DNA of 64,000 nt from Gammaproteobacteria bacterium. GTDB lineage: Bacteria > Pseudomonadota > Gammaproteobacteria > Pseudomonadales > Halieaceae. The notes below the pieces were generated by a model. The model was not told the origin of the DNA. It ran no database searches and worked only from the letters and a program-made list of their open reading frames with translations. The number at the start of each line of letters is the position of its first letter. Within the stretch, counting starts at the first letter, position 1. The stretch is from NCBI GenBank assembly GCA_030427485.1, contig JAUICG010000003.1, positions 1 to 64,000 on the forward strand, given 5' to 3'. Made by a program: the position numbers and the translations under genes. Shown here one piece after another: positions 1 to 8,878 of the stretch.

Positions 1-198
1 GGAGCGGACAGTTTTTATGACCTGACGGCCAATGTCGGGTACCAGGTGAGCAGCAGTCTTGTCGCTTCGCTTGGCTATCGAATGTTCGACGTCGATTACC
101 GCGATGACGGCTTCGTTTTCGATGTGAAACAGCAGGGTCGGATGGTCGGAATGGTATGGGTGCCGGGCGCCAACAGGTTGGCGCGGCAGGGCCGCTAG
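1..198 (+). CDS. C-terminal part of an outer-membrane beta-barrel-like protein (5' truncated)
   Basis: The frame is open from the first base to TAG at 196-198 and encodes the last 65 residues of a protein that begins outside the window. The visible part alternates polar and aromatic or aliphatic residues (for example FYDLTANVGYQ and VASLGYRMFDVDY), as in the last strands of small outer-membrane barrels. The pattern GYRxxDVDYxxDGFVFDV followed by a GMVW strand resembles Gammaproteobacterial barrels of unknown function. The final residues are basic and do not end in the usual aromatic residue, so the fit is not perfect. The function cannot be given from this fragment. Confidence 0.6.
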   Translation, partial: GADSFYDLTANVGYQVSSSLVASLGYRMFDVDYRDDGFVFDVKQQGRMVGMVWVPGANRLARQGR

Positions 199-223
199 GT
201 ACGCAGGAGAAGAGTGGTGCCGG

Positions 224-1291
224 TCAGGAGGCTCTGGCGCGGCGCCGTGCGACGCGCAGTCCCAGCAAGCCGGATAACAGCAGTAATGTCGTACCCGGGT
301 TAGGTATATCCTGGGGCGATGCCTGCCTGGTCCAGCCGATCACATCCAGGGCCTGTATGTCCCGGTCCGTGACGATTGCGACACTGCCGGATGCCAGGGT
401 GGGGTCCATGATGCCGATGCCCAGGTTGTCCTTCCAGTGACTTGCCTGGCGCCCGTCCCCGAAGTTCACCCCCGTTGACCAGGCGTTATTGACCAGTGCC
501 GTGCAGTTCCCGTCAATCGCAAAGTCCTTGGCCGCTGGGCCAACGGTCCAGTCCATGTCTGCTCCGGCATTTTGGCTTGTCGCGGAACAGCGGGTGAAGT
601 CGAGCAGGGTGGCGAAGGGCGCGAACTGCGAATCGCTGAAGCGCGCTGTGCCGTTGATGTCCAGGATATCGACACCACTGGTAAAGCCCATCGCGTGGCC
701 GAGTTCATGGATGGCGACGCCGATAAAGTCGAACGCGCCCACGTCAATGCCATCGCTGGGATCGAAATCCCAGTTGAACAGGCTGCTGAACGATATTTCC
801 GCATCCGTCGCCACGTCGCTGGCGGTCACCAGTCCAATGGCCTTGCCGTTGGCGCGGGTCATGCGCAGGTCAGGCACGCCCGTTTGCAGGTGCGCGGCGG
901 GGTTGGTGCTGGTGTTGTTGATCCACTTGCTGTAGGTGTTGCCGCCCGGCAAGCCGGCTACCATGGTCGCGTCGTCCGCGCTGCTCGCATCATTGTCCAG
1001 CGCGGTTCGCATGTCGGACAGGCTGCTGGTGATATAGGAAGATCCCGCCGACCCCAGTACACCTGGCGGGAGTGCGGTAAAACCGGTCGTGATGTTTACC
1101 TCGATCGGATCGATGAACAGCGTTTCCCAGAACCCCGCCGCTGCCTCGAAACCAGCGTTTGCCTGGGCGTTGCCGGTATCCGTGAGGTTGAACAACAGCG
1201 CGTGGGCTGGCGCCGCCGAGCCCATGGAGGCAATCATTGCGACCGCTGCGAACTGTTGCCTGATTGATGTGAAGCGCTCAGGTGCCAGCAT
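224..1291 (-). CDS. Secreted zinc metalloprotease-like protein with a PEP-CTERM-like tail
   Basis: The protein has 355 residues. It has a signal peptide ending near AHA (about residue 31) and the zinc-protease motif HELGHAMGF at 195-203. The third histidine expected eleven residues in for a metzincin is not there. The C-terminus (about 328-355) has Pro-Asn-Pro, a short hydrophobic stretch and an RRRAR basic end, which is the layout of PEP-CTERM exosortase sorting tails with NP in place of EP. The closest family I recognise is the NF038122-type metalloprotease. The ATG start is well supported by AGGAGGGT five bases upstream. The substrate is unknown. No exosortase is encoded in this window. 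Confidence 0.8.
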   Translation of the reverse strand: MLAPERFTSIRQQFAAVAMIASMGSAAPAHALLFNLTDTGNAQANAGFEAAAGFWETLFIDPIEVNITTGFTALPPGVLGSAGSSYITSSLSDMRTALDNDASSADDATMVAGLPGGNTYSKWINNTSTNPAAHLQTGVPDLRMTRANGKAIGLVTASDVATDAEISFSSLFNWDFDPSDGIDVGAFDFIGVAIHELGHAMGFTSGVDILDINGTARFSDSQFAPFATLLDFTRCSATSQNAGADMDWTVGPAAKDFAIDGNCTALVNNAWSTGVNFGDGRQASHWKDNLGIGIMDPTLASGSVAIVTDRDIQALDVIGWTRQASPQDIPNPGTTLLLLSGLLGLRVARRRARAS

Positions 1292-1376
1292 AATTACCCT
1301 CCTGGTGATCAGCGTTGACTTGCTTGTGTCCTGGTGTCGATACCTTCCTGTTTGAAACAGCCGCTTCCCTGGTTGG

Positions 1377-1826
1377 TCACTCTACAGTCGAGGTGCATTG
1401 CGGGCACCGGGTTGCCTTGATCGCAATGGAACTCAGACAGAACGGGCACTCTTTGGTCGTCACCTCTTCTTCGGGTTCAGGAGCTTCCGCCTGTAATTTA
1501 TTGATGCTCTTGATCAGCAGGAATACGGCAAAGGCGACAATCAGGAAACTGATAACGGAGTTGATAAAGACACCGTAGCTGATCGTTACCGCACCGGCTT
1601 CCTGCGCGGCAGCCAGTGTGCTGTACGGCCCCGCAACGGTACCGTCCTTGAGTGTGAGGAACAGGTCGGAGAAGTCGACGCCTCCCAGCAGCAGTCCAAT
1701 GGGCGGCATGATGACGTCGGCGACGAGGCTTTTGACGATTGTTCCGAACGCGCCGCCGATAATGATCCCGACCGCCATATCAACGACATTCCCGCGCATC
1801 GCAAATGTCTTGAATTCCTGTAACAT
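1377..1826 (-). CDS. mscL: Large-conductance mechanosensitive channel MscL with C-terminal zinc ribbon
   Basis: MscL opens a wide inner-membrane pore on sudden osmotic down-shift to release solutes. The N-terminal pattern [20 protein letters not shown] and the first helix are typical, and a second membrane helix lies at about 85-105. At 149 residues it is slightly longer than usual (about 136). The extra tail carries CPFC (127-130) and CPQC (141-144), a four-cysteine zinc ribbon after an acidic linker. This short tail is seen in some MscL proteins but is absent from E. coli MscL. The start has GAGG seven bases upstream. It is a single gene. Confidence 0.95.
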   Translation of the reverse strand: MLQEFKTFAMRGNVVDMAVGIIIGGAFGTIVKSLVADVIMPPIGLLLGGVDFSDLFLTLKDGTVAGPYSTLAAAQEAGAVTISYGVFINSVISFLIVAFAVFLLIKSINKLQAEAPEPEEEVTTKECPFCLSSIAIKATRCPQCTSTVE

Positions 1827-1871
1827 TGCATGATCCTCAGTGTTATGTGGTTTTTTTGGTGATTCGCGATT

Positions 1872-1900
1872 AGCATTGACTACAATCTGGCCGATGTCAA
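1872..1900 (-). promoter_or_regulatory. Possible sigma-70 promoter for mscL
   Basis: On the minus strand a perfect -35 box TTGACA (1895-1900) is followed, 17 bases on, by AATGCT (1872-1877), a weak -10. It lies about 50 bp upstream of the mscL start in an otherwise empty gap. The -10 assignment is uncertain. Confidence 0.35.
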
Positions 1901-2112
1901 TTCCCGTACCGGCTCGATTGGGCCAGGCCGGCTAATGGAGGGTTAAACGCCTTTTCCCCATGCGCCGGCGGCATCCCGCCGATTTGAATTTTCAGCCCGG
2001 ATATCCTATATAGTGAAGAAGTGGCCCTGCCTTGTGCAGGCAATCGGAACTGATAAGCAGGTTTGGAAATCAGGGTGGCGTCTGTAGCGGCCTGTTACTC
2101 GGGTAACTGGCA

Positions 2113-2550
2113 ATGAAAAAGTCTTCCAGGAATTCATCTCTTCTGTCGAGTGTGTTCAAGGTGTTTCGAGGCGGCAGCGGCCAGGGCGCGGCAGAGGCTG
2201 CGTCGAAAACACGCTCCCGCTCACAGGAAAAATACGCAAGGCAGCGGGATGCGGACCTGAGTTTCCCCTACAGGGCCGCTGAGATTGTCGTGGAGAAGCG
2301 GGCGTGCAACGCGGTACTCGGATTGGCGGGTACCCGCTTTCTGATGGATGAGGTGCCGCATATTCCGGTGCGTGGATGCGACGCGCGAAAATGCAGCTGC
2401 ATCTACCTGCATCACGAGGACCGCCGTGATAATTCCGGCGACCGGCGGGCCGAATTCAGTGCATTGACACAGGCATACAACACCAACCTGGGCAACCCGG
2501 AACGGCGCGGGGGGCGAGGTCGCCGGGTCTCTGATATGACAATGCGCTAG
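2113..2550 (+). CDS. Small basic hypothetical protein with a cysteine cluster
   Basis: The 145-residue soluble protein is rich in Arg and Ser. Near residues 93-101 it holds a short Cys cluster (Cys-Asp, Lys-Cys-Ser-Cys) followed by IYLHHEDRR. The Cys and His residues could bind a metal. I recall similar short proteins with a CDxxKCxCxYxHxxDRR-type core in marine Gammaproteobacteria, all without assigned function. No signal peptide or membrane helix is visible. There is no strong Shine-Dalgarno sequence before the ATG. It stands alone, with a gap of about 285 bp to the divergent mscL. I assign no function. Confidence 0.6.
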   Translation: MKKSSRNSSLLSSVFKVFRGGSGQGAAEAASKTRSRSQEKYARQRDADLSFPYRAAEIVVEKRACNAVLGLAGTRFLMDEVPHIPVRGCDARKCSCIYLHHEDRRDNSGDRRAEFSALTQAYNTNLGNPERRGGRGRRVSDMTMR

Positions 2551-2732
2551 GGCGGCTGCGGCAGTCCTGTTGCCTGGTCGCTGGCCCTGCATTCGCGCCG
2601 GTGGCCTGAAAACGTCGAGCGGGTCGCATTCTTAACGCGCAATCTCCACTTTTCTCCAGTATTTCGTTGACGGTGCACCGGACCCGGGCCTAAATGGTCT
2701 CAAGCGCGAACGTGTTGTCGCGTGCAGTAAAA

Positions 2733-2761
2733 CGCCCAAAGGGTCTTCAAAGACCCGGGCG
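2733..2761 (+). promoter_or_regulatory. GC-rich hairpin in the leader of the small membrane-protein gene
   Basis: CGCCC and AGGGTCT pair with AGACCC and GGGCG to make an almost continuous 11-bp stem with a TCAA-type loop. It ends two bases before the GGGAGGGG ribosome-binding site of the next gene. There is no T-tract, so it is not a classic terminator. It could be the end of an upstream transcript or a leader structure. Confidence 0.45.
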
Positions 2762-2775
2762 TGGGGAGGGGCACT

Positions 2776-2967
2776 GTGTTTAATTACATTCGAATCCTGC
2801 TGTTGTGCACATTGGCGGGGTATGTTTTCGCGCTGCTATTCATGACGCCCGGCGGGGCGTATGTCGGCGCGGTCAAAGGCCTGCTGGTCGGGGTACTGGT
2901 CGCGTTGGCCGAGTGGAAGTCACATCGCGGCAAGCCCGTGGCGATACGCGGTACAAGGGTGATGTAA
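2776..2967 (+). CDS. Small two-helix membrane protein
   Basis: This 63-residue protein begins at GTG 2776, chosen because GGGAGGGG lies four to five bases upstream. The in-frame GTG at 2761 would sit inside the hairpin stem and has no such site. Two hydrophobic helices (about residues 3-21 and 26-45) are joined by a Gly-rich turn, and the end is basic (KSHRGKP). It probably sits in the inner membrane. I recognise no family. It runs into the convergent acuI gene with only eight bases between. Confidence 0.5.
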   Translation: MFNYIRILLLCTLAGYVFALLFMTPGGAYVGAVKGLLVGVLVALAEWKSHRGKPVAIRGTRVM

Positions 2968-2975
2968 TTCCGTCG

Positions 2976-3971
2976 TCAGCGGCCAATCTTCACCAGCGTG
3001 TGACCCACCATGCCGCCGCTGAACAGTTCCTCCAGTGCCGTCGGTACCTGCTTCAGCGCAATATCCCTGTTCAGTCGCTCGATGGCGGGCAGCTTCGCGC
3101 AGCGCGCCAGTTGCTTCCAGGCCGCCTGTTTTGCCGGGAGGGGAATCTCCACCGAATCCACGCCCAGCAAATTCACGCCGCGCAGTATGAACGGTAACAC
3201 TGTCGCCTCAAAGGTGGGGGATTGCACCAGTCCACAGCAGGCCACACTGCCGCCCGCTTTCAATGACTTGATCACGTTGCCCAGCGTGTCGCCGCCGACG
3301 ACATCGATGGCCCCGGCGAAACGCTCCTTCAGCATCGGCCGCTTGTTGTGCTCGCCGAATTCCGCCCGGTCGATCACCTCGCTGGCGCCGATCGACCGGA
3401 GCCAGTCAGCTTGCTCGGCCTTGCCCGAACTGGCGACGACCTCATAGCCTGCGCTGGCCATCAACGCCACCGCGATGCTCCCCACGCCACCGGTGGCGCC
3501 GGTTACGAGTACCTGTCCCTTCTCCGGCGTCACGCCCAGTCGCTGAATTTTATTGATGCACAGTTGCGCGGTCAGGCCGGCGGTACCGAACAACATGCTG
3601 TGCTTTGGATTCAGTCCGCGCGGGCAACGCAGTACCCAGGCCGCCGGCACGCGAATATACTGTGCCAGTCCGCCCGGCGTATTCATGCCCAGGTCGTAGC
3701 CGGTTACGATGACCTTGTCGCCGGGTTTGAATTCACCGCTGGCGCTTTCTTCCACTATCCCGGCGGCATCGATACCGCCCTGGTGGGGAAACTCCCGTGT
3801 CACCCCCTTGTTGCCGTGCGCCGACATGGCATCCTTGAAGTTAAGCGATGAGTACTGCACTTTTACCAGTACTTCATGCGCGGGCAGGTCACTGGTATCA
3901 CGCTGCACGACGGATCGCTGGATGCTGCCGTCCTCGTTTTCCTGGATGTAGAACGCTTTGTAAGTTGCCAT
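2976..3971 (-). CDS. acuI: YhdH/AcuI-type NADPH-dependent acryloyl-CoA reductase / quinone oxidoreductase
   Basis: This is a medium-chain reductase of 331 residues, the usual length for AcuI/YhdH. The N-terminal GroES-like domain has SSLNFKDAMSAHG, and the Rossmann loop GATGGVGS lies at 158-165. There is no structural or catalytic zinc cysteine set. Known members reduce acryloyl-CoA to propionyl-CoA, which detoxifies acrylate derived from DMSP or from 3-hydroxypropionate. The close match (GGIDAAGIVEES, RGVNLLGVDSVE) makes the family firm. The substrate here is inferred. It is monocistronic and convergent with the small membrane-protein gene. Confidence 0.88.
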   Translation of the reverse strand: MATYKAFYIQENEDGSIQRSVVQRDTSDLPAHEVLVKVQYSSLNFKDAMSAHGNKGVTREFPHQGGIDAAGIVEESASGEFKPGDKVIVTGYDLGMNTPGGLAQYIRVPAAWVLRCPRGLNPKHSMLFGTAGLTAQLCINKIQRLGVTPEKGQVLVTGATGGVGSIAVALMASAGYEVVASSGKAEQADWLRSIGASEVIDRAEFGEHNKRPMLKERFAGAIDVVGGDTLGNVIKSLKAGGSVACCGLVQSPTFEATVLPFILRGVNLLGVDSVEIPLPAKQAAWKQLARCAKLPAIERLNRDIALKQVPTALEELFSGGMVGHTLVKIGR

Positions 3972-4349
3972 TGCTTGATCTCCGTGTGCCTGCGGTGAAG
4001 TCTTTTGACGGGTCTGGCCCCAGGTGTAAATCGCCAGCGTCCGGACCGCCCAATCTACCAGACGCCTGTTCCGGATGACAGCGTAGCGTTGTGGAAAGCC
4101 CGGGTCGACACGGGTTGCTGCACCCCGTGGCTGGACTGGGCGGGGCGTACTCTAAACACCCGCGCCGCAACACCCCGGCTGGCGACCCGCGGCGGCCCAG
4201 TGGAAATTGTTAAAATATTACTAATAAATTCAACAGGGTACTGGACATTCGTGATAAATCACGAGAATATAATGCCCAAGCACGGCTCAAGCGCGTCGTA
4301 TAAGTCTGATAGCACAGTTTCCATACAGCGGTTATGCGGGGGACACGAC
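3972..4349 (+). other. Intergenic region between divergent acuI and the LysM protein gene, with a likely promoter
   Basis: No gene is seen here. The AT-rich part (4200-4275) contains TATAAT at 4268-4273. TGGACA (4242-4247) lies 20 bases before it, which is long for a -35/-10 pair. A small perfect palindrome CGTGA-TAAA-TCACG overlaps the spacer. It probably holds the promoter of the LysM gene. Confidence 0.4.
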
Positions 4350-5294
4350 TTGAAAAACCTAATAAAAATCCAGTTCATTCTCGTGCTGTCGCTGTGCGTC
4401 AGCGCGGTTCACGCGCAGACGCTCAAGGGCTCGCGTGAATCCATCGAGAAACAGTACCGCAAGGCTATCTCTTACGGGTTTACCTTTGTCAAAAGTGCGA
4501 GCGCACTGAAATCCGCGATTAGCGCCAATGAACTGATTCACGTGGCGCCTGACCGCTACATGGATTTGCATGATGTGTCGTTTCCCTACGCGGTACCCGG
4601 TACCCGCCTGTTCCTGACGCGGCTGAGTTCGCAGTATTACAGTAGCTGTGGCGAAAGGCTGACGGTAACCAGCCTGTTGCGACCGCGGGATCGCCAGCCG
4701 GCCAATTCCGTTGCCCACTCGGTGCACCCGACGGGCATGGCGGTTGATCTGCGCGTGCCCAAGTCCCGCAAGTGCCGCGCATGGCTTGAAAACACCTTAC
4801 TTTCACTGGAGCGTGAGAACGTGGTCGATGTCACTCGCGAGCGTTACCCGCCACACTATCATGTCGCCGTATACGCGGAGCATTATGAAACCCGCGTCGC
4901 GAGGCTAACTGGCCAGAGCCCGCGCGGCAGCGAATCCACGCCAGCTACGTCATTCGCCGGTTCGTATCAGCGCTATGTTGTGCAAAAGGGTGATACCCTG
5001 TCCGAGATCGCCCAGCGCAACGGTATCCAGGTAGCGCAGTTGCGCGCTGTGAACACCTTGCGCGGTAACCTGATAAACGTCGGCCAGAAGTTGCGTATCC
5101 CCACGGGTGCCGCCGCGGAGAGTGGCGCAGAAGTGATTGCGACCTATGAAACGACCCACCGTGTGAATCGCGGCGATACGCTGTGGCAGATTGCGAATCG
5201 TTACGGCACCAGTGTAAAACAGTTGCGTCGGGTCAACGGCGCCGCCAGCGATGTGCTACAGGTCGGACAGGTCCTGAAAATTTCCAAAGGCTGA
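4350..5294 (+). CDS. Exported DUF5715 (peptidase M15-like) protein with two LysM domains
   Basis: The start is TTG 4350, which follows GGGGGA seven bases upstream and gives a clean signal peptide (residues 1-22, ending VHA). The longer upstream reading has none. Residues 25-180 match the DUF5715 pattern. They carry SxHPTGxAxD (124-133) and HYH (169-171), which resemble the zinc-ligand motifs of M15/VanY-type D-Ala-D-Ala peptidases. Two LysM peptidoglycan-binding repeats follow at about 209-251 and 269-312. I infer a periplasmic cell-wall enzyme or binding protein. Catalytic activity is not proven, since the spacing differs from classic VanY. Confidence 0.82.
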   Translation: MKNLIKIQFILVLSLCVSAVHAQTLKGSRESIEKQYRKAISYGFTFVKSASALKSAISANELIHVAPDRYMDLHDVSFPYAVPGTRLFLTRLSSQYYSSCGERLTVTSLLRPRDRQPANSVAHSVHPTGMAVDLRVPKSRKCRAWLENTLLSLERENVVDVTRERYPPHYHVAVYAEHYETRVARLTGQSPRGSESTPATSFAGSYQRYVVQKGDTLSEIAQRNGIQVAQLRAVNTLRGNLINVGQKLRIPTGAAAESGAEVIATYETTHRVNRGDTLWQIANRYGTSVKQLRRVNGAASDVLQVGQVLKISKG

Positions 5295-5359
5295 ATCGCC
5301 GGCTTTAATCGTCATGCAGCCGTCGAGCTGTGTGCCATTTCACCGAGGTAGTCACGGTG

Positions 5360-6262
5360 ATGCGTAAATTCCTCCTGTACCTTCTCGGGTTCTGCATCGC
5401 CGCGTTCGTGGTATTGCTGGCGCTTACCGTGCCGGCACGCTGGCAGATCCAGCACATAACACCGGAATTACCCGCCTGGGAGGCGCTGGATGCGGCGTTG
5501 AATGTAGCGGGTGGGCCGATTAGCCTGGCCTACGTCAACACGGCCAGCCAGGCAATGTTTCCAGGTGAACTGGGGCACCCCGGCATTCTGGTCGAGTGGC
5601 CGGATGGACGGCGTTTCCTTATCGACACGGGAATGCCGCCGGAGAATGCCCGCGAGTTTGGCGCGCCAATCGAGTTGCTGGGCGCAGGGCCGACCGCGAC
5701 TTTCGGCTCGGTAGCCACGCAACTGGGACCGGCGGTGGATTCCGTCAGGGGCATTGCGTTCACGCATTTACACAGCGATCACACTGAGGGCTTGCCGGAG
5801 ATTTGCGCGGCCCAGCAAAAGGCCGCCACGGTATATCAGGCGCCGTTACAACAGCATGAACTGAATTACACCACGGATATCGGCATGAAGGCGCTGGATG
5901 CCGCAGTCTGCCCGCGGCAGGGTCTGGCGGAGGACGTGGTCAAGACTATTCCGGGCTTTCCCGGACTGCTGGCCGTGTCGCTGGGCGGCCACACGCCGGG
6001 CAGTACGATGTATGCCTTGAGGGTCGCTGGCAAAACCTGGATATTTTCCGGGGATATCACCAACGACAAGCGGTCTATCGTGGAAGATTTACCCAAGCAA
6101 TGGTGGTACAGCGCACTCGTGGTGCCGGAAGATACCGACCGCACCGCTTTGTTGCGACGCTGGTTGCGGCAACTGGACCAGAGGAACGACGTTTCGGTAC
6201 TGCCTGCGCACGATGTGGCGGCGATGGCATCCGCCGGGCTGGCGAGCTGGGCCAGTGAGTAA
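5360..6262 (+). CDS. Membrane-anchored metallo-beta-lactamase-fold hydrolase
   Basis: The 300-residue protein has one N-terminal hydrophobic helix (about 4-24) that probably anchors it outside the inner membrane. The metal-binding motif HLHSDH is at 136-141. A second histidine region GGHTPGS and an FSGDIT aspartate follow, and PAHD comes near the end, so all ligands of a two-metal site are present. The start at ATG 5360 gives the anchor helix directly. An upstream in-frame start would add ten polar residues. The family includes lactonases, glyoxalase II and phosphodiesterases. I cannot name a substrate. It may be co-transcribed with the LysM gene 65 bases upstream. Confidence 0.75.
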   Translation: MRKFLLYLLGFCIAAFVVLLALTVPARWQIQHITPELPAWEALDAALNVAGGPISLAYVNTASQAMFPGELGHPGILVEWPDGRRFLIDTGMPPENAREFGAPIELLGAGPTATFGSVATQLGPAVDSVRGIAFTHLHSDHTEGLPEICAAQQKAATVYQAPLQQHELNYTTDIGMKALDAAVCPRQGLAEDVVKTIPGFPGLLAVSLGGHTPGSTMYALRVAGKTWIFSGDITNDKRSIVEDLPKQWWYSALVVPEDTDRTALLRRWLRQLDQRNDVSVLPAHDVAAMASAGLASWASE

Positions 6263-6386
6263 CGCCCCGGGTTTTGATGGCCGTGTATGCGACTGCGGAG
6301 TCCGGGCCGACAGAGGGTAAAAGAGGCGCTATACTTGGCGATAATAATTCCAGACAGTCGAGCCATGTGGCGCACGGACCCTATAC

Positions 6387-6845
6387 ATGACATATCCCAC
6401 CGATGATTCCCGCTTTGAGGGTTCAACTCTGGTTGTTGGCGTGCAGGAGCAGGCTGAGTTCTACGATGCGCGTTACCTGATATCGACGCTGTTGGTCTAT
6501 GTAGCCAAGAGTGACGGAGAGATTTCCGAGCAGGAAAGCAACCGCATGATCGACCTGCTCTCTACGCAAATGAAAATTCCGGGGCCCGAGGCGCTGGAAC
6601 GTCTCAGGGTCGCCATTATGGCGCTTTCGGACGACAGGCAAATCCTGCCGCGCTTGCAGGAGATTGCTCGCGGGCTTAGCGACGAACAGAAGTTTGAAGT
6701 GTTGTGGATGATGCTGGACGTGATGGTGGTCGACTCCAAACTGGAGCCCGGCGAAATAGATGCGATTACTTTCGCCGGCCAGATTCTCGGCCTGCCGCTC
6801 GACACGATTCACGCACAACTTCGGGCCATTTCCTCTCGACAATAA
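6387..6845 (+). CDS. TerB-family protein
   Basis: The 152-residue soluble protein has the TerB-like helical core. It shows an acidic repeat pattern, AKSDGEISEQESNRMIDLL near residues 45-63 and again VVDSKLEPGEIDAI near 114-127. Each contains a D-G/K-E acidic loop that binds metal in TerB proteins. TerB domains occur in tellurite-resistance loci but also in many housekeeping proteins of unknown role. No other ter gene is nearby, so tellurite resistance should not be assumed. Confidence 0.75.
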   Translation: MTYPTDDSRFEGSTLVVGVQEQAEFYDARYLISTLLVYVAKSDGEISEQESNRMIDLLSTQMKIPGPEALERLRVAIMALSDDRQILPRLQEIARGLSDEQKFEVLWMMLDVMVVDSKLEPGEIDAITFAGQILGLPLDTIHAQLRAISSRQ

Positions 6846-6923
6846 TCGGCCTGCACACGTTTCCCGCGCCGGCGAGTGGGGGGAAGAAACATCCCGCTCG
6901 GGCTCGTACAGTCAATCGTAAGA

Positions 6924-6944
6924 CCGGGGGACACCTCCCCCCGG
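6924..6944 (+). terminator. GC-only hairpin between the TerB and antiporter genes
   Basis: CCGGGGG (6924-6930) pairs perfectly with CCCCCGG (6938-6944) across a seven-base loop. No T-run follows, so intrinsic termination is doubtful. It may be a Rho-linked or mRNA-stabilising structure. Confidence 0.3.
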
Positions 6945-7014
6945 CGCCCGGGAATTGACATTTTCCCGCGCCTCGCGCACCTTGCGCTTCTCTGTCCGTG
7001 GTGAGAAGCGTTCG

Positions 7015-8817
7015 ATGCATGACAACCTGTTGTATGTAATTTCCGCTGTGATTGTGCTCGGGGTGCTGGCCCAGTGGTTGTCCTGGCGCATGAAAGTGCC
7101 GGCGATTCTCGCGTTGCTGGTGATCGGCATCGTCGCAGGGCCGGTGACCGGGCTGTTGCGGCCTGATGAGATGTTCGGCGATATCCTCTTCCCGATGGTT
7201 TCCCTGGGTGTGGCCCTGGTATTGTTCGAGGGCGGCCTGACGCTCAAGTTGAGTGATTTGCGCGGTCACGGTGCTGCCGTGAGCAATCTGGTCAGTTGGG
7301 GGGCGGTGCTCAATTGGTTGCTGATCGCCTGCGGGTGCTGGCTACTGGCCGGCTTCTCGTTCGAAATGGCGCTGTTGTTCGCCGCTCTGGTGATAGTAAC
7401 CGGTCCCACCGTGATCAATCCGCTGTTGCGCACCATGCGAGCAACACCCCAGGTCAGCCAGTTGCTGCGCTGGGAGGGGATTCTGATAGACCCCGTCGGA
7501 GCGTTGCTCGCGGTACTGGTATTCCAGTTCATCATCGCCGGAACCGAATCCTATCTGCTGTTCCTGGAGAGTATCGCGGTGGGCCTCGTTGCGGGCGTCG
7601 TTGCGGCGCTGACACTGGGATTCCTGATCCGCAGGCACTGGATACCGGAATACCTGCTCAACGTGGTGGCGCTGGCTTGGGTGGTGCTGGCGTTCGCAGC
7701 GAGCAACTACCTGGCGCATGAGTCCGGCCTGCTGGCGGTGACCATCATGGGTGTGTGGCTGGCCAATACGCGCGGCGTCGACATGTCTGAAGTGCTGAGT
7801 TTCAAGGAAAGCCTGTCGATACTGATCATCGCCATGCTGTTCATTGTGCTTGGCGCGCGGATCAATCCCTCCGACATACTGGAAACCGGTGTCGCTGGCG
7901 TCGCTGTGCTGCTGGTGGTATTGCTGGCGAGACCGCTGGTTGTATGGGCCTGTACGCTGGGTGGCAGTTATAGCTGGCGCGAGCGCGCCCTGGTAGCCTG
8001 GGTCGCGCCGCGTGGTATCGTCGCCGCTGCCGTGTCCTCGCTGTTTGCGTTACGCCTGCAGGAAGTGGGCTACCCGGAGGCGGGGCTCCTGGTGTCGTAC
8101 ACTTTCCTGATCATCATCGTAACGGTGATAATGCAAAGCGTCTCCGCCCGATTTGTCGCGCGTGCACTCGGCCTGGTGGAAGAAGAGCCTCGCGGCATTC
8201 TGATCGTCGGCGCCAATCCGGTCGCCAGGACCATTGGCAAGGCTCTACTGGGGCAGGGGTTTCGCGTTAAACTGACCGATACCACCTGGTCTGAAATCCA
8301 GGCCGCGCGTATGGATGGCCTGGACACGTATTACGGCGAGCCGGTGTCGGCCCACGCTGACCGGCAGCTTGAACTGGAAGGCATCGGCCGGTTGTTCGCG
8401 ATGTCCCGTCGTCCCGCCCTGAATACACTGTCCGCGATAAAGTTTCGGCGGGAGTTCGGGCGCAACCGTGTATTCACCCTGCGCACGTCGCAGGAGAAGG
8501 ACGCTTCCGAAAAGCGCCGTGTTGCGGAGAGCTATCGCGCGCCGCGCTTGTTTGGCGAGGGCGTCACGCAACAAAAGCTGGCCAGCCTGATCGCGCAGGG
8601 GGCGGAGATCAAGGCGACGCTGTTAACGGAGAATTTTGACCTCGCCGCCTATCAGGAGGCGCGGGGAAACAGCCATATCCCGCTGTTCGCATTGGACAAG
8701 AACAAGAACCTGCGTGCATTCACCGATGACTTTCAGCCTGATGTAAAACCTGGCTGGACGTTGCTCTCGCTGGTTTTGCCGGAAAAAGCCGAGGCGGAAA
8801 AGACCGGGTCAGGGTAA
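7015..8817 (+). CDS. Monovalent cation:proton antiporter (CPA family) with a TrkA-N/RCK-like domain
   Basis: The protein has 600 residues from ATG 7015. An upstream in-frame start would add 20 non-conserved, Arg-rich residues. About 12 hydrophobic helices fill residues 3-385. They include the conserved FEGGLTLKL and VTGPTVINPLLR segments of CPA1-type Na+/H+ exchangers. A Rossmann-type domain begins near residue 393 (GILIVGANPVART), as in RCK/TrkA-N nucleotide-gated exchangers. It would use the proton gradient to expel Na+ or K+ from the cytoplasm, with the RCK domain as the likely sensor. Ion choice cannot be read from the sequence. Confidence 0.87.
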   Translation: MHDNLLYVISAVIVLGVLAQWLSWRMKVPAILALLVIGIVAGPVTGLLRPDEMFGDILFPMVSLGVALVLFEGGLTLKLSDLRGHGAAVSNLVSWGAVLNWLLIACGCWLLAGFSFEMALLFAALVIVTGPTVINPLLRTMRATPQVSQLLRWEGILIDPVGALLAVLVFQFIIAGTESYLLFLESIAVGLVAGVVAALTLGFLIRRHWIPEYLLNVVALAWVVLAFAASNYLAHESGLLAVTIMGVWLANTRGVDMSEVLSFKESLSILIIAMLFIVLGARINPSDILETGVAGVAVLLVVLLARPLVVWACTLGGSYSWRERALVAWVAPRGIVAAAVSSLFALRLQEVGYPEAGLLVSYTFLIIIVTVIMQSVSARFVARALGLVEEEPRGILIVGANPVARTIGKALLGQGFRVKLTDTTWSEIQAARMDGLDTYYGEPVSAHADRQLELEGIGRLFAMSRRPALNTLSAIKFRREFGRNRVFTLRTSQEKDASEKRRVAESYRAPRLFGEGVTQQKLASLIAQGAEIKATLLTENFDLAAYQEARGNSHIPLFALDKNKNLRAFTDDFQPDVKPGWTLLSLVLPEKAEAEKTGSG

Positions 8818-8878
8818 GCCGTGAAGACCACTCCCGCTGGCTGAGGGGAGGTATTGCAGGCATCCAGTGTCGGGGACT

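Noticed and set aside
6387..6845. Tellurite-resistance locus suggested by the TerB-like gene
   Set aside because: No terA, terC, terD, terE or terZ-like gene is nearby, and TerB-like domains occur widely outside tellurite loci.
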